DNA of 5,062 bases from Bacteroidaceae bacterium (lineage in GTDB: Bacteria; Bacteroidota; Bacteroidia; Bacteroidales; Bacteroidaceae), in assembly GCA_023227685.1 (NCBI GenBank), contig JALNVG010000184.1:1-5062 (forward strand). Reading direction: 5' to 3'. The translations under genes were made by a program, and so were the position numbers. The notes under the pieces are model-generated. The model did not search any database. It was not told the origin of the DNA and saw only the letters and a list, made by a program, of their open reading frames with translations. The first letter of the stretch is position 1. Every line of letters begins with the position of its first letter. Of this stretch, positions 1 to 5,062 are shown one piece after another.

Positions 1-52
1 ACTTGTTACAAATGCATTACAAAAAGAAATAAACATGGAATATATAAGATAA
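1..52 (+). CDS. possible 3' end of an upstream gene (partial, unidentified)
   Basis: One rightward frame is open from the left edge (codons from base 2) and ends in TAA at 50-52. It reads LVTNALQKEINMEYIR, which looks like an amphipathic C-terminal helix. The stop lies next to the tRNA terminator hairpin, as expected for a gene converging on the leftward tRNA-Asp. Sixteen codons are too few to name a family, and an open frame of this length is easily due to chance. The other two rightward frames also close nearby (TAA at about 30-32 and 73-75), so frame choice rests only on the look of the peptide. Confidence 0.35.
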   Translation, partial: LVTNALQKEINMEYIR

Positions 53-86
53 AAAAGAGAGTGAATTTCTTTTAAATTCACTCTCT
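51..86 (-). terminator. intrinsic terminator of tRNA-Asp
   Basis: Bases 56-68 and 74-86 form a perfect 13-bp inverted repeat (AGAGAGTGAATTT and its complement) around a 5-nt loop. Read leftward, the hairpin is followed by six T (complement of 51-56) and more AT-rich sequence. It starts a few bases past the tRNA 3' end, so it fits a Rho-independent terminator for the tRNA transcript. Read rightward there is no T-tract after the stem, so it is unlikely to work well for a gene ending at position 52. Confidence 0.85.
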
Positions 87-91
87 GAAAG

Positions 92-166
92 CGGTGCGAA
101 CGGGGTTCGAACCCGTGACCCCATGCGTGACAGGCATGTATTCTAACCAAACTGAACTACCGCACC
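92..166 (-). tRNA. tRNA-Asp (anticodon GUC)
   Basis: On the minus strand a full 75-nt cloverleaf can be drawn. The acceptor stem GGTGCGG pairs with TCGCACC (one G-T pair). The D arm is bounded by GTTC and GAAT. The anticodon stem CATGC/GCATG encloses the loop CTGTCAC, with anticodon GTC at plus-strand positions 129-131. The T arm is ACGGG-TTCGAAC-CCCGT, with a canonical TTCGA loop. The discriminator base is G, as expected for tRNA-Asp. The 3' CCA is not encoded (the next bases are CTT), so it must be added by tRNA nucleotidyltransferase. The gene stands alone between its own promoter and terminator. Confidence 0.97.
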
Positions 167-203
167 ATCGGAATATTATTTTTTTATCTATTAATAACGG
201 GTG

Positions 204-236
204 CAAAGGTAATTGCTTTTTTTATTTCTGCAATAA
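204..236 (-). promoter_or_regulatory. Bacteroides-type promoter for tRNA-Asp
   Basis: Read leftward, TACCTTTG (204-211) matches the Bacteroides primary-sigma -7 consensus TAnnTTTG exactly. A TTATTG element (231-236) ends in TTG exactly 19 nt upstream, within the usual 19-21 nt spacing for the TTTG-like -33 box. An A-rich tract farther upstream could act as an UP element. The start point would fall about 30 nt before the tRNA 5' end, giving a short leader to be removed by RNase P. The assignment rests on sequence match and position only. Confidence 0.75.
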
Positions 237-327
237 AATTGAGGAGTTTTTTTCCTAACTTTTAAATTTAATCATCTTCTTCGATAAACTTTTCGGTTTA
301 AAAATTCCTGGTTTTGTATTATTTCGC

Positions 328-335
328 TATTTTTG
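328..335 (+). promoter_or_regulatory. putative -7 box of the purU-his operon promoter
   Basis: TATTTTTG matches the Bacteroides -7 consensus TAnnTTTG, and the following GCAACC is a context often seen at such promoters. Transcription would begin near 341, giving an untranslated leader of about 55 nt before purU. There is no TTTG at the expected -33 position (around 304-308 the sequence is ATTCC), so the promoter may be weak or activator-dependent. The promoter is divergent from that of tRNA-Asp. I see no riboswitch, T-box or histidine-rich leader peptide between it and purU. Confidence 0.5.
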
Positions 336-396
336 CAACCAAAAAGTGTTTCAGGTGTTACTAAATGCTGGAAATAAATAATAAATTAAAATAATT

Positions 397-1251
397 ATGC
401 CTACAGCTCAATTGCTATTGCACTGTCCTGATAAACCGGGGATTTTGGCAGCGGTGACAGATTTCATCACAGTTAACAAAGGAAATATTGTCTATTTGGA
501 TCAGTATGTGGATCGTGTTGATCATGTATTTTTCATGCGTCTCGAATGGGATTTGGATAATTTCCTTATACCCAGAGAGAAGGTTGAAGATTATTTTACA
601 ACTTTGTATGCCAAAAAGTATAGTATGGATTTCAAACTCTATTTCTCTGACAGGTTGCCGCGGATGGCTGTATTTGTCTCTAAAATGTCTCATTGTCTTT
701 ATGATATGCTTGCTAGATATACGGCTGGTGAATGGAATGTGGAAATACCTTTGATTATCAGTAATCATCCGGATTTGAAGCTGGTGGCTGATCGCTTTGA
801 AATACCTTTTTATGTTTTTCCTATTACTAAAGATAACAGGGAGGAACAGGAAAAGAAGGAGCTTGCATTATTGGCGGAAAATAAAATTTCTTTCATCGTC
901 CTGGCACGTTATATGCAAATTATTTCGGATGATATGATTAATGCTTATCCACATAAGATTATTAATATTCATCATTCATTTTTACCTGCTTTTGTGGGTG
1001 CTAAACCTTATCACGCCGCCTTTGAACGGGGGGTGAAGATTATTGGTGCAACAAGCCACTATGTGACTTCTGATTTGGATGCCGGTCCGATAATCGAACA
1101 GGATGTGGTGCGGATTACGCATAAAGATTCGATTAAAGATTTGGTTAATAAGGGGAGGGACTTGGAAAAAATAGTTCTTTCACGTGCCGTGCTCAAGCAT
1201 ATTGAACGTAAAGTGTTGACTTACAAAAACAAAACTATAATATTCAGTTGA
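397..1251 (+). CDS. purU: formyltetrahydrofolate deformylase (PurU)
   Basis: This cytoplasmic enzyme hydrolyses 10-formyl-tetrahydrofolate to formate and tetrahydrofolate, balancing one-carbon pools and supplying formate. At 284 residues it is the normal length for PurU. Residues about 4-85 form an ACT-type regulatory domain (LLLHCPDKPGILAAVTDF). Residues about 90-284 form the formyltransferase-fold catalytic domain, with the family blocks LARYMQIIS (169-177), NIHHSFLPAFVGAKPYH (190-206), GATSHYV (217-223) and LDAGPIIEQD (227-236). N190, H192 and D228 match the catalytic Asn-His-Asp triad of PurN-like enzymes. The N-terminal ACT domain and NIHHS block separate it from PurN. The ATG at 397 gives the expected N-terminus; upstream is A-rich with no Shine-Dalgarno, as is usual in Bacteroidota. 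It is first in the operon and its stop codon overlaps the hisH start by one base. Confidence 0.96.
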   Translation: MPTAQLLLHCPDKPGILAAVTDFITVNKGNIVYLDQYVDRVDHVFFMRLEWDLDNFLIPREKVEDYFTTLYAKKYSMDFKLYFSDRLPRMAVFVSKMSHCLYDMLARYTAGEWNVEIPLIISNHPDLKLVADRFEIPFYVFPITKDNREEQEKKELALLAENKISFIVLARYMQIISDDMINAYPHKIINIHHSFLPAFVGAKPYHAAFERGVKIIGATSHYVTSDLDAGPIIEQDVVRITHKDSIKDLVNKGRDLEKIVLSRAVLKHIERKVLTYKNKTIIFS

Positions 1252-1853
1252 TGGAAAAGGTCGCGATTATCAAATATAATGCCGGTAATGTATGTTCTGT
1301 GGATTATGCGTTGAGGCGCTTGGGCATAGAACCGGTGGTCACTGCCGATAAGGAAACTTTGTTGGCTGCTGATAAGGTCATTTTTCCGGGTGTGGGTGAG
1401 GCCGAAACTACGATGAATTTCTTAAAAGCTCAGGGCTTAGAGCAAATGATCAAAGATCTCAAACAACCCGTGTTGGGTATCTGCTTGGGATTGCAGTTAA
1501 TGTGCAGCCGGTCGGAGGAAGGTGTAAATGGTACGGTGGATTGTTTGAATATTTTTGATATTGAGGTTAAGAAATTCATACCGAAACGTCATGAGGATAA
1601 AGTGCCTCATATGGGATGGGATACTATCGGACATTTGGAGGATGATTTATTAAAAGGACTTAACGAAGAAGATTTTGTTTATTTTGTTCATAGTTACTAT
1701 GCTCCGCTTTGTGATTATACGATTGCACAAGCTGATTATATACAGCCCTTTAGTGCTGCTTTGCATCGCGATAATTTTTATGCTACCCAATTTCATCCTG
1801 AGAAAAGTGGAAGAGTTGGTGCGCAAGTCTTACGTAACTTTTTGGATTTGTGA
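1251..1853 (+). CDS. hisH: imidazole glycerol phosphate synthase, glutamine amidotransferase subunit (HisH)
   Basis: HisH hydrolyses glutamine and passes ammonia to HisF, which turns PRFAR into imidazole glycerol phosphate and AICAR. The 200-residue protein is a class I glutamine amidotransferase domain of normal length. The oxyanion-strand motif PGVG is at 46-49, the nucleophile elbow GICLGLQ at 76-82 carries Cys78, and QFHPEKSG (180-187) carries His182 and Glu184 of the catalytic triad. PHMGWD (119-124) and YFVHSY (144-149) are HisH-specific blocks. I chose the ATG at 1251, which overlaps the purU stop as TGATG. A TTG at 1248 would add only one residue and is less likely. The overlap suggests translational coupling to purU. 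Its partner hisF lies two genes downstream, after hisA. Confidence 0.96.
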   Translation: MEKVAIIKYNAGNVCSVDYALRRLGIEPVVTADKETLLAADKVIFPGVGEAETTMNFLKAQGLEQMIKDLKQPVLGICLGLQLMCSRSEEGVNGTVDCLNIFDIEVKKFIPKRHEDKVPHMGWDTIGHLEDDLLKGLNEEDFVYFVHSYYAPLCDYTIAQADYIQPFSAALHRDNFYATQFHPEKSGRVGAQVLRNFLDL

Positions 1854-1913
1854 ACAACGTTTTTCTTATTATTTAAGGTAGGATAAAAAGTATGAATTGA
1901 TAAGTTTGATATA

Positions 1914-2633
1914 ATGATAGAAATCATTCCGGCTATAGATATTATTGATGGAAAATGTGTACGTCTGTCGCAAGGCCAATACAATAGTAAGAAAGTGTAT
2001 AACGAAAATCCCTTGGAGGTTGCTCTGGAATTTGAGGCTAATGGTATACGCCGACTTCATTTGGTTGATTTGGACGGCGCAGCTTCTCATCACATCGTTA
2101 ACTATAAAGTGCTTGAGAAAATCGCTTCCCAGACTTCACTTGTGATAGATTTCGGAGGTGGTGTGAAGACGGACGAGGACCTTATGATTGCCTTTGAAAA
2201 TGGTGCACAGATGGTGACCGGTGGAAGTATAGCGATAAAAGATCCAGTATTGTTTGTCCAATGGATTAAGCGATATGGTAATGAGAAGATAATTCTTGGA
2301 GCTGATGTGAAGGGTGACAAACTTGCTGTCAATGGTTGGAAGGATGAGACGGATTGTACGCTGATTTCTTTTCTTCAGAGTTATATGAAAGAAGGAATTA
2401 AACGGGTTATTTGTACGGATATCAATTGCGATGGTATGTTGCAGGGACCGTCTTTGAAATTGTATAAGGAGGTATTGAAGGAATGTCCTTCTCTTTATCT
2501 GATTGCCAGTGGAGGGGTGAGCAGCATTGATGATATAATTGCGCTTGAGGAGGCATCCGTACCGGGTGTCATTTTTGGAAAGGCTTTGTACGAAGGACGC
2601 ATTAAATTGAGTGATTTACAAAGATTTGAATAA
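1914..2633 (+). CDS. hisA: ProFAR isomerase (HisA)
   Basis: HisA is phosphoribosylformimino-5-aminoimidazole carboxamide ribotide isomerase; it performs the Amadori rearrangement of ProFAR to PRFAR, the substrate of HisHF. The 239-residue protein is a complete (beta/alpha)8 barrel of standard length. It begins IIPAIDIIDGKCVRL, with catalytic Asp9, and the second half-barrel repeats the pattern at LGADVKGD with Asp131. GGGV (81-84), ASGGVSS (198-204) and FGKALYEGR (221-229) form the expected phosphate-binding loops, and NGW (140-142) fits HisA. This residue set separates it from the related HisF downstream. The ATG at 1914 is the only start preserving the conserved N-terminus. It follows hisH after 60 nt, in which I see neither a terminator nor a convincing promoter. 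Confidence 0.96.
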   Translation: MIEIIPAIDIIDGKCVRLSQGQYNSKKVYNENPLEVALEFEANGIRRLHLVDLDGAASHHIVNYKVLEKIASQTSLVIDFGGGVKTDEDLMIAFENGAQMVTGGSIAIKDPVLFVQWIKRYGNEKIILGADVKGDKLAVNGWKDETDCTLISFLQSYMKEGIKRVICTDINCDGMLQGPSLKLYKEVLKECPSLYLIASGGVSSIDDIIALEEASVPGVIFGKALYEGRIKLSDLQRFE

Positions 2634-2649
2634 CTAAAAAACATATATT

Positions 2650-3420
2650 GTGTTAGCAAAGAGAATCATACCTTGTTTGGATATCAAAGACGGTCAGACC
2701 GTGAAGGGTATCAATTTCGTCAATCTGCGTCAGGCTGGTGATCCTGTAGAGTTGGGGCGTGCGTATAGTGCTCAGGGAGCTGATGAATTGACTTTCCTTG
2801 ATATTACGGCAAGTTTTGAAGGACGTAAAACGTTTACCGAACTAGTGAAGCGTATTGCTGCAAATATTAATATTCCGTTTACTGTGGGCGGTGGAATTAA
2901 TGAATTAAGTGATGTGGACAGGTTGTTGAGTGCCGGTGCTGATAAAATATCTATTAATTCGGCTGCTATCCGTAATCCGGGGCTTATTGATGAAATAGCT
3001 CGTCATTTCGGTTCTCAGGTCTGCGTATTGGCTGTTGATGCTAAACAAACTGAGAAGGGTTGGAAATGTTATTTGAATGGTGGACGTGTTGAGACGGATA
3101 AAGATTTATTTCTTTGGACGAAAGAAGCACAGGATCGTGGTGCAGGTGAAATTCTTTTTACAAGTATGAATCATGATGGAGTAAAGAACGGTTATGCCAA
3201 TGAGGCACTGGCCAATTTATCCGATCATTTGTCTATTCCTATTATAGCATCAGGCGGTGCAGGTAAAAAAGAACATTTTCGAGATGCTTTTGTTATAGGA
3301 AAAGCAGATGCTGCATTAGCTGCGAGTGTTTTTCACTTTGGAGAGATTAATATTCCCGATTTAAAATTGTATCTTTGCAGCCAAGGAATCACCGTTAGGC
3401 AGACAAAATCTTCGGATTGA
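2650..3420 (+). CDS. hisF: imidazole glycerol phosphate synthase, cyclase subunit (HisF)
   Basis: HisF is the synthase/lyase subunit that uses ammonia channelled from HisH to convert PRFAR to imidazole glycerol phosphate (to histidine) and AICAR (to purines). The 256-residue (beta/alpha)8 barrel is full length. It begins LAKRIIPCLDIKDGQTVKG, with catalytic Asp11, and has the second catalytic aspartate in LAVDAK (Asp130). FTVGGGI (77-83), SINSAA (101-106), ASGGAGK (200-206) and AASVFHFGE (224-232) are family phosphate-binding and barrel-bottom motifs. The start is GTG at 2650: no ATG lies nearby in frame, and the conserved N-terminus begins immediately after it. It is 16 nt downstream of hisA, so co-translation with hisA is likely. 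HisA and HisF are ancient paralogues and sit side by side here. Confidence 0.97.
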   Translation: MLAKRIIPCLDIKDGQTVKGINFVNLRQAGDPVELGRAYSAQGADELTFLDITASFEGRKTFTELVKRIAANINIPFTVGGGINELSDVDRLLSAGADKISINSAAIRNPGLIDEIARHFGSQVCVLAVDAKQTEKGWKCYLNGGRVETDKDLFLWTKEAQDRGAGEILFTSMNHDGVKNGYANEALANLSDHLSIPIIASGGAGKKEHFRDAFVIGKADAALAASVFHFGEINIPDLKLYLCSQGITVRQTKSSD

Positions 3421-3475
3421 GGTGTTTTGATTTGTTTGATGAGTGAAATTGAAAATAAAATAATAAGAAATAGAT

Positions 3476-4087
3476 ATGAATTTGGATTTTAAAAAGATGA
3501 ATGGACTTGTTCCTGCGATAATCCAAGACAATGATACGCATGTCGTATTAATGTTGGGTTACATGAACGAAGAGTCTTATAAAAAGACTTTGGCAACCGG
3601 AAAAGTAACTTTCTTTAGTCGCACGCGTCAGTGCCTGTGGACAAAAGGGGAGGAGAGTGGAAATTTCTTAAATGTTGTTTCGATTAAGGAAGACTGTGAT
3701 CAGGATACCTTGCTAATCGAAGTACATCCTGCCGGACCGGTTTGTCACAAGGGGACGGATACGTGTTGGGGAGAGAAAAATGATGAACCGATCATGTTCT
3801 TGAAGGAATTGCAGGATTTTATCAGCAAACGATATGAAGAAATGCCCGAAGATTCTTATACAACAAGTCTATTTAAATCCGGCGTGAATAAAATGGCGCA
3901 AAAGGTGGGAGAAGAGGCTATTGAAACGGTGATTGAAGCGACTAATGGAACCGGTGAAAGACTGATATATGAAAGTGCCGATTTCTTTTATCATCTGATT
4001 GTGTTGCTCACTTCAAAGGGATATCGCATAGAAGATATAGCTAAAGAACTGCGTGAAAGACATAGTAATTCATGGAAGAAGCATTAA
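3476..4087 (+). CDS. hisIE: bifunctional phosphoribosyl-AMP cyclohydrolase / phosphoribosyl-ATP pyrophosphatase (HisIE)
   Basis: This cytoplasmic fusion enzyme performs steps 2 and 3 of histidine synthesis: the HisE domain converts PR-ATP to PR-AMP plus pyrophosphate, and the HisI domain opens the ring to give ProFAR. At 203 residues it has the length of the classical fusion. HisI covers about 1-105, with FFSRTRQCLWTKGEESGNF (46-64), the metal-binding aspartate cluster at 73-77, and zinc ligands Cys74, Cys90 and Cys97, whose 16- and 7-residue spacing fits the family. HisE covers about 113-203, with the acidic helix KVGEEAIETVIEA (143-155) and ADFFYHLIVLL (168-178) of the all-alpha pyrophosphohydrolase fold. 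The ATG at 3476 gives the standard N-terminus. It lies 55 nt after hisF, and its 3' end overlaps the next gene by 16 nt. Confidence 0.97.
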   Translation: MNLDFKKMNGLVPAIIQDNDTHVVLMLGYMNEESYKKTLATGKVTFFSRTRQCLWTKGEESGNFLNVVSIKEDCDQDTLLIEVHPAGPVCHKGTDTCWGEKNDEPIMFLKELQDFISKRYEEMPEDSYTTSLFKSGVNKMAQKVGEEAIETVIEATNGTGERLIYESADFFYHLIVLLTSKGYRIEDIAKELRERHSNSWKKH

Positions 4088-4788
4088 TTAAATATAAGGA
4101 TGTAGAAATTCACCAACAAGAACTTTGTGTACTTTCGGAGGTCAATCTGGAATTGCATAAGGGGGAGTTTATCTATCTTATAGGTAAGGTTGGCTCCGGG
4201 AAAACGAGCTTGCTGAAAACTATTTATGGTGAATTGGATATTGAAAGTGGCGAAGCTGAGGTTTTAGGCTATGATATGCATACGATAAAGCGTAAGTATA
4301 TACCTCGTTTAAGGCGTAAACTGGGCATCGTTTTTCAAGATTTTCAATTGCTTATCGACAGGGATGTGTTCAGTAATCTTGAGTTTGTACTTAAGGCTAC
4401 CGGATGGAAGAATAAACCGGAGATTAAAGAACGGATTAACGAAGTGCTCGGTAAGGTCGGCATGGAACATAAGGGTTACAAAATGCCTAATGAACTTTCG
4501 GGAGGAGAACAACAACGTATCGTTATTGCACGTGCTATGTTGAATTCACCTGCCATTGTTTTGGCTGATGAGCCTACAGGAAATTTGGATGTTGAAACAG
4601 GAGAACTAATTGTTAAACTTTTGCATGATTTTTGCAAGACCGGTTCGTGTGTAGTAATGTCAACTCATAATTTGCAGATGCTCCGATTGTTTCCCGGTCG
4701 TGTGTTACAGTGTGAAAATCATCGGCTTATTGATGTGACTTCTGAATATGAGCAAAAACCAAAAGAGGATAAAAGAGTAGATATATAA
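4072..4788 (+). CDS. ftsE: FtsE-type ABC transporter ATP-binding protein
   Basis: This is a single ABC ATPase domain of 238 residues with no membrane segment. It has Walker A GKVGSGKT (38-45), Q-loop Gln89 in VFQDFQLL, signature LSGGEQQR (142-149), Walker B IVLADE (162-167), D-loop NLD (171-173) and H-loop His199 (MSTHN). VFQDFQLL, ADEPTGNLD and overall length fit FtsE and the related MacB/LolD group. FtsE normally pairs with the membrane protein FtsX to couple ATP hydrolysis to septal peptidoglycan hydrolysis. Two features are unusual: the P-loop reads GKVGSGKT rather than the common GPSGAGKS type, and a charged tail follows about residue 225. The start codon lies inside hisIE, so translation is probably coupled. 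No ftsX follows; in Bacteroidota ftsX is usually elsewhere. A LolD-like role cannot be excluded from sequence alone. Confidence 0.85.
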   Translation: MEEALIKYKDVEIHQQELCVLSEVNLELHKGEFIYLIGKVGSGKTSLLKTIYGELDIESGEAEVLGYDMHTIKRKYIPRLRRKLGIVFQDFQLLIDRDVFSNLEFVLKATGWKNKPEIKERINEVLGKVGMEHKGYKMPNELSGGEQQRIVIARAMLNSPAIVLADEPTGNLDVETGELIVKLLHDFCKTGSCVVMSTHNLQMLRLFPGRVLQCENHRLIDVTSEYEQKPKEDKRVDI

Positions 4789-4811
4789 GATAATAATTTA
4801 AAGTGTCGAAA

Positions 4812-5062
4812 ATGAAAGTATTAAAGTTTGGAGGAACTTCTGTGGGTTCTGCGCAACGAATGAAAGACGTTGCCAATTTAATCACCGATGGGGAGAAGAA
4901 AATAATCGTTCTTTCAGCTATGTCGGGAACTACCAATTCGCTGGTTGAAATTTCAGATTATCTGTTTAAAAAAAACCCTGAAGGTGCAAATGAAATTATT
5001 AATAAACTTGAGGTCAAGTATCAGCATCATATCCAAGAACTGTATACTACCGATGAGTATAA
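4812..5062 (+). CDS. lysC: aspartate kinase (partial, N-terminal 83 residues)
   Basis: Aspartate kinase phosphorylates L-aspartate, the first step toward lysine, diaminopimelate, threonine and methionine. Only the N-terminus is present; the frame stays open to the right edge. The protein begins MKVLKFGGTSVG, the ATP/aspartate-binding signature of the amino acid kinase fold (K5, G7-G8, T9-S10), followed by IVLSAMSGTTNSLVEI (about 32-47), a second family block. This N-terminus resembles the monofunctional Bacteroidota LysC. A bifunctional ThrA-type aspartokinase/homoserine dehydrogenase starts similarly and can be excluded only by seeing the 3' part. The gene begins 23 nt after ftsE with no terminator or promoter visible between them, so it probably belongs to the same transcript. 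Confidence 0.9.
   Translation, partial: MKVLKFGGTSVGSAQRMKDVANLITDGEKKIIVLSAMSGTTNSLVEISDYLFKKNPEGANEIINKLEVKYQHHIQELYTTDEY

Noticed and set aside
285..300. Short inverted repeat TAAAC/GTTTA upstream of purU
   Set aside because: It has only 5 bp and lies upstream of the predicted transcript start, so it would not form an RNA structure. As an operator it is too short and AT-rich to support.
336..396. Search for a T-box, riboswitch or histidine attenuator before purU
   Set aside because: The leader is only about 55 nt, has no stable hairpin, no T-box sequence and no run of histidine codons.
415..768. 117-codon leftward open frame inside purU
   Set aside because: It lies wholly antisense to the well-conserved purU coding region and shows no recognisable domain. 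The same holds for the other antisense or shifted frames within hisH, hisA, ftsE and lysC.
1901..1908. TAAGTTTG before hisA, matching the Bacteroides -7 consensus
   Set aside because: There is no TTTG-like -33 box 19-21 nt upstream, and the start point would fall on the hisA ATG. A chance match in AT-rich DNA is more likely than an internal promoter.
1913..1928. Six-base inverted repeat (AATGAT/ATCATT) enclosing the hisA start codon
   Set aside because: The stem is short and almost all A-T, so it is too weak to sequester the start. The sequence is mostly explained by the conserved MIEI codons.
3439..3492. 17-codon frame MSEIENKIIRNRYEFGF in the hisF-hisIE gap
   Set aside because: It runs into hisIE in another frame, has no visible support such as a known motif, and is of a length expected by chance.

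Overview
The window looks like chromosomal DNA from a Bacteroidota bacterium, most likely Bacteroides or a close relative. The evidence is AT-rich spacers, no clear Shine-Dalgarno sequences, promoter elements of the Bacteroides type (-7 box TAnnTTTG), and protein sequences of the Bacteroides kind (PurU, HisIE, an FtsE with an unusual P-loop, a LysC start of the MKVLKFGGTSVG type). Nothing suggests a mobile element, phage or CRISPR: this is a conserved housekeeping locus.

Layout. Positions 1-52 may hold the last codons of a rightward gene. A leftward tRNA-Asp(GUC) follows at 92-166, with a perfect-stem intrinsic terminator downstream of it (51-86) and a good Bacteroides-type promoter upstream (204-236). 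From about 328 a divergent promoter drives a rightward, tightly packed gene series that runs off the right edge: purU (397-1251), hisH (1251-1853), hisA (1914-2633), hisF (2650-3420), hisIE (3476-4087), an ftsE-type ABC ATPase gene (4072-4788) and the first 83 codons of an aspartate kinase gene, lysC (4812 onward). Gaps range from overlaps (1 nt purU/hisH, 16 nt hisIE/ftsE) to about 60 nt. I see no terminator between the genes, so one transcript is plausible.

How the genes work together. HisIE, HisA and HisHF carry out consecutive middle steps of histidine synthesis: PR-ATP to PR-AMP to ProFAR to PRFAR, then imidazole glycerol phosphate plus AICAR. The first enzyme (hisG) and the later ones (hisB, hisC, hisD) are not here and must lie elsewhere. 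PurU hydrolyses 10-formyl-tetrahydrofolate, the cofactor needed to recycle AICAR into purines, so its place ahead of the AICAR-releasing enzymes makes metabolic sense. FtsE is normally the ATPase partner of FtsX in cell division and peptidoglycan hydrolase control. Here it has no adjacent ftsX and sits between histidine and aspartate-family amino acid genes. LysC starts the lysine/threonine/methionine/diaminopimelate pathway. I found no convincing new biological system; the points worth a second look are the gene linkages and the translational junctions.
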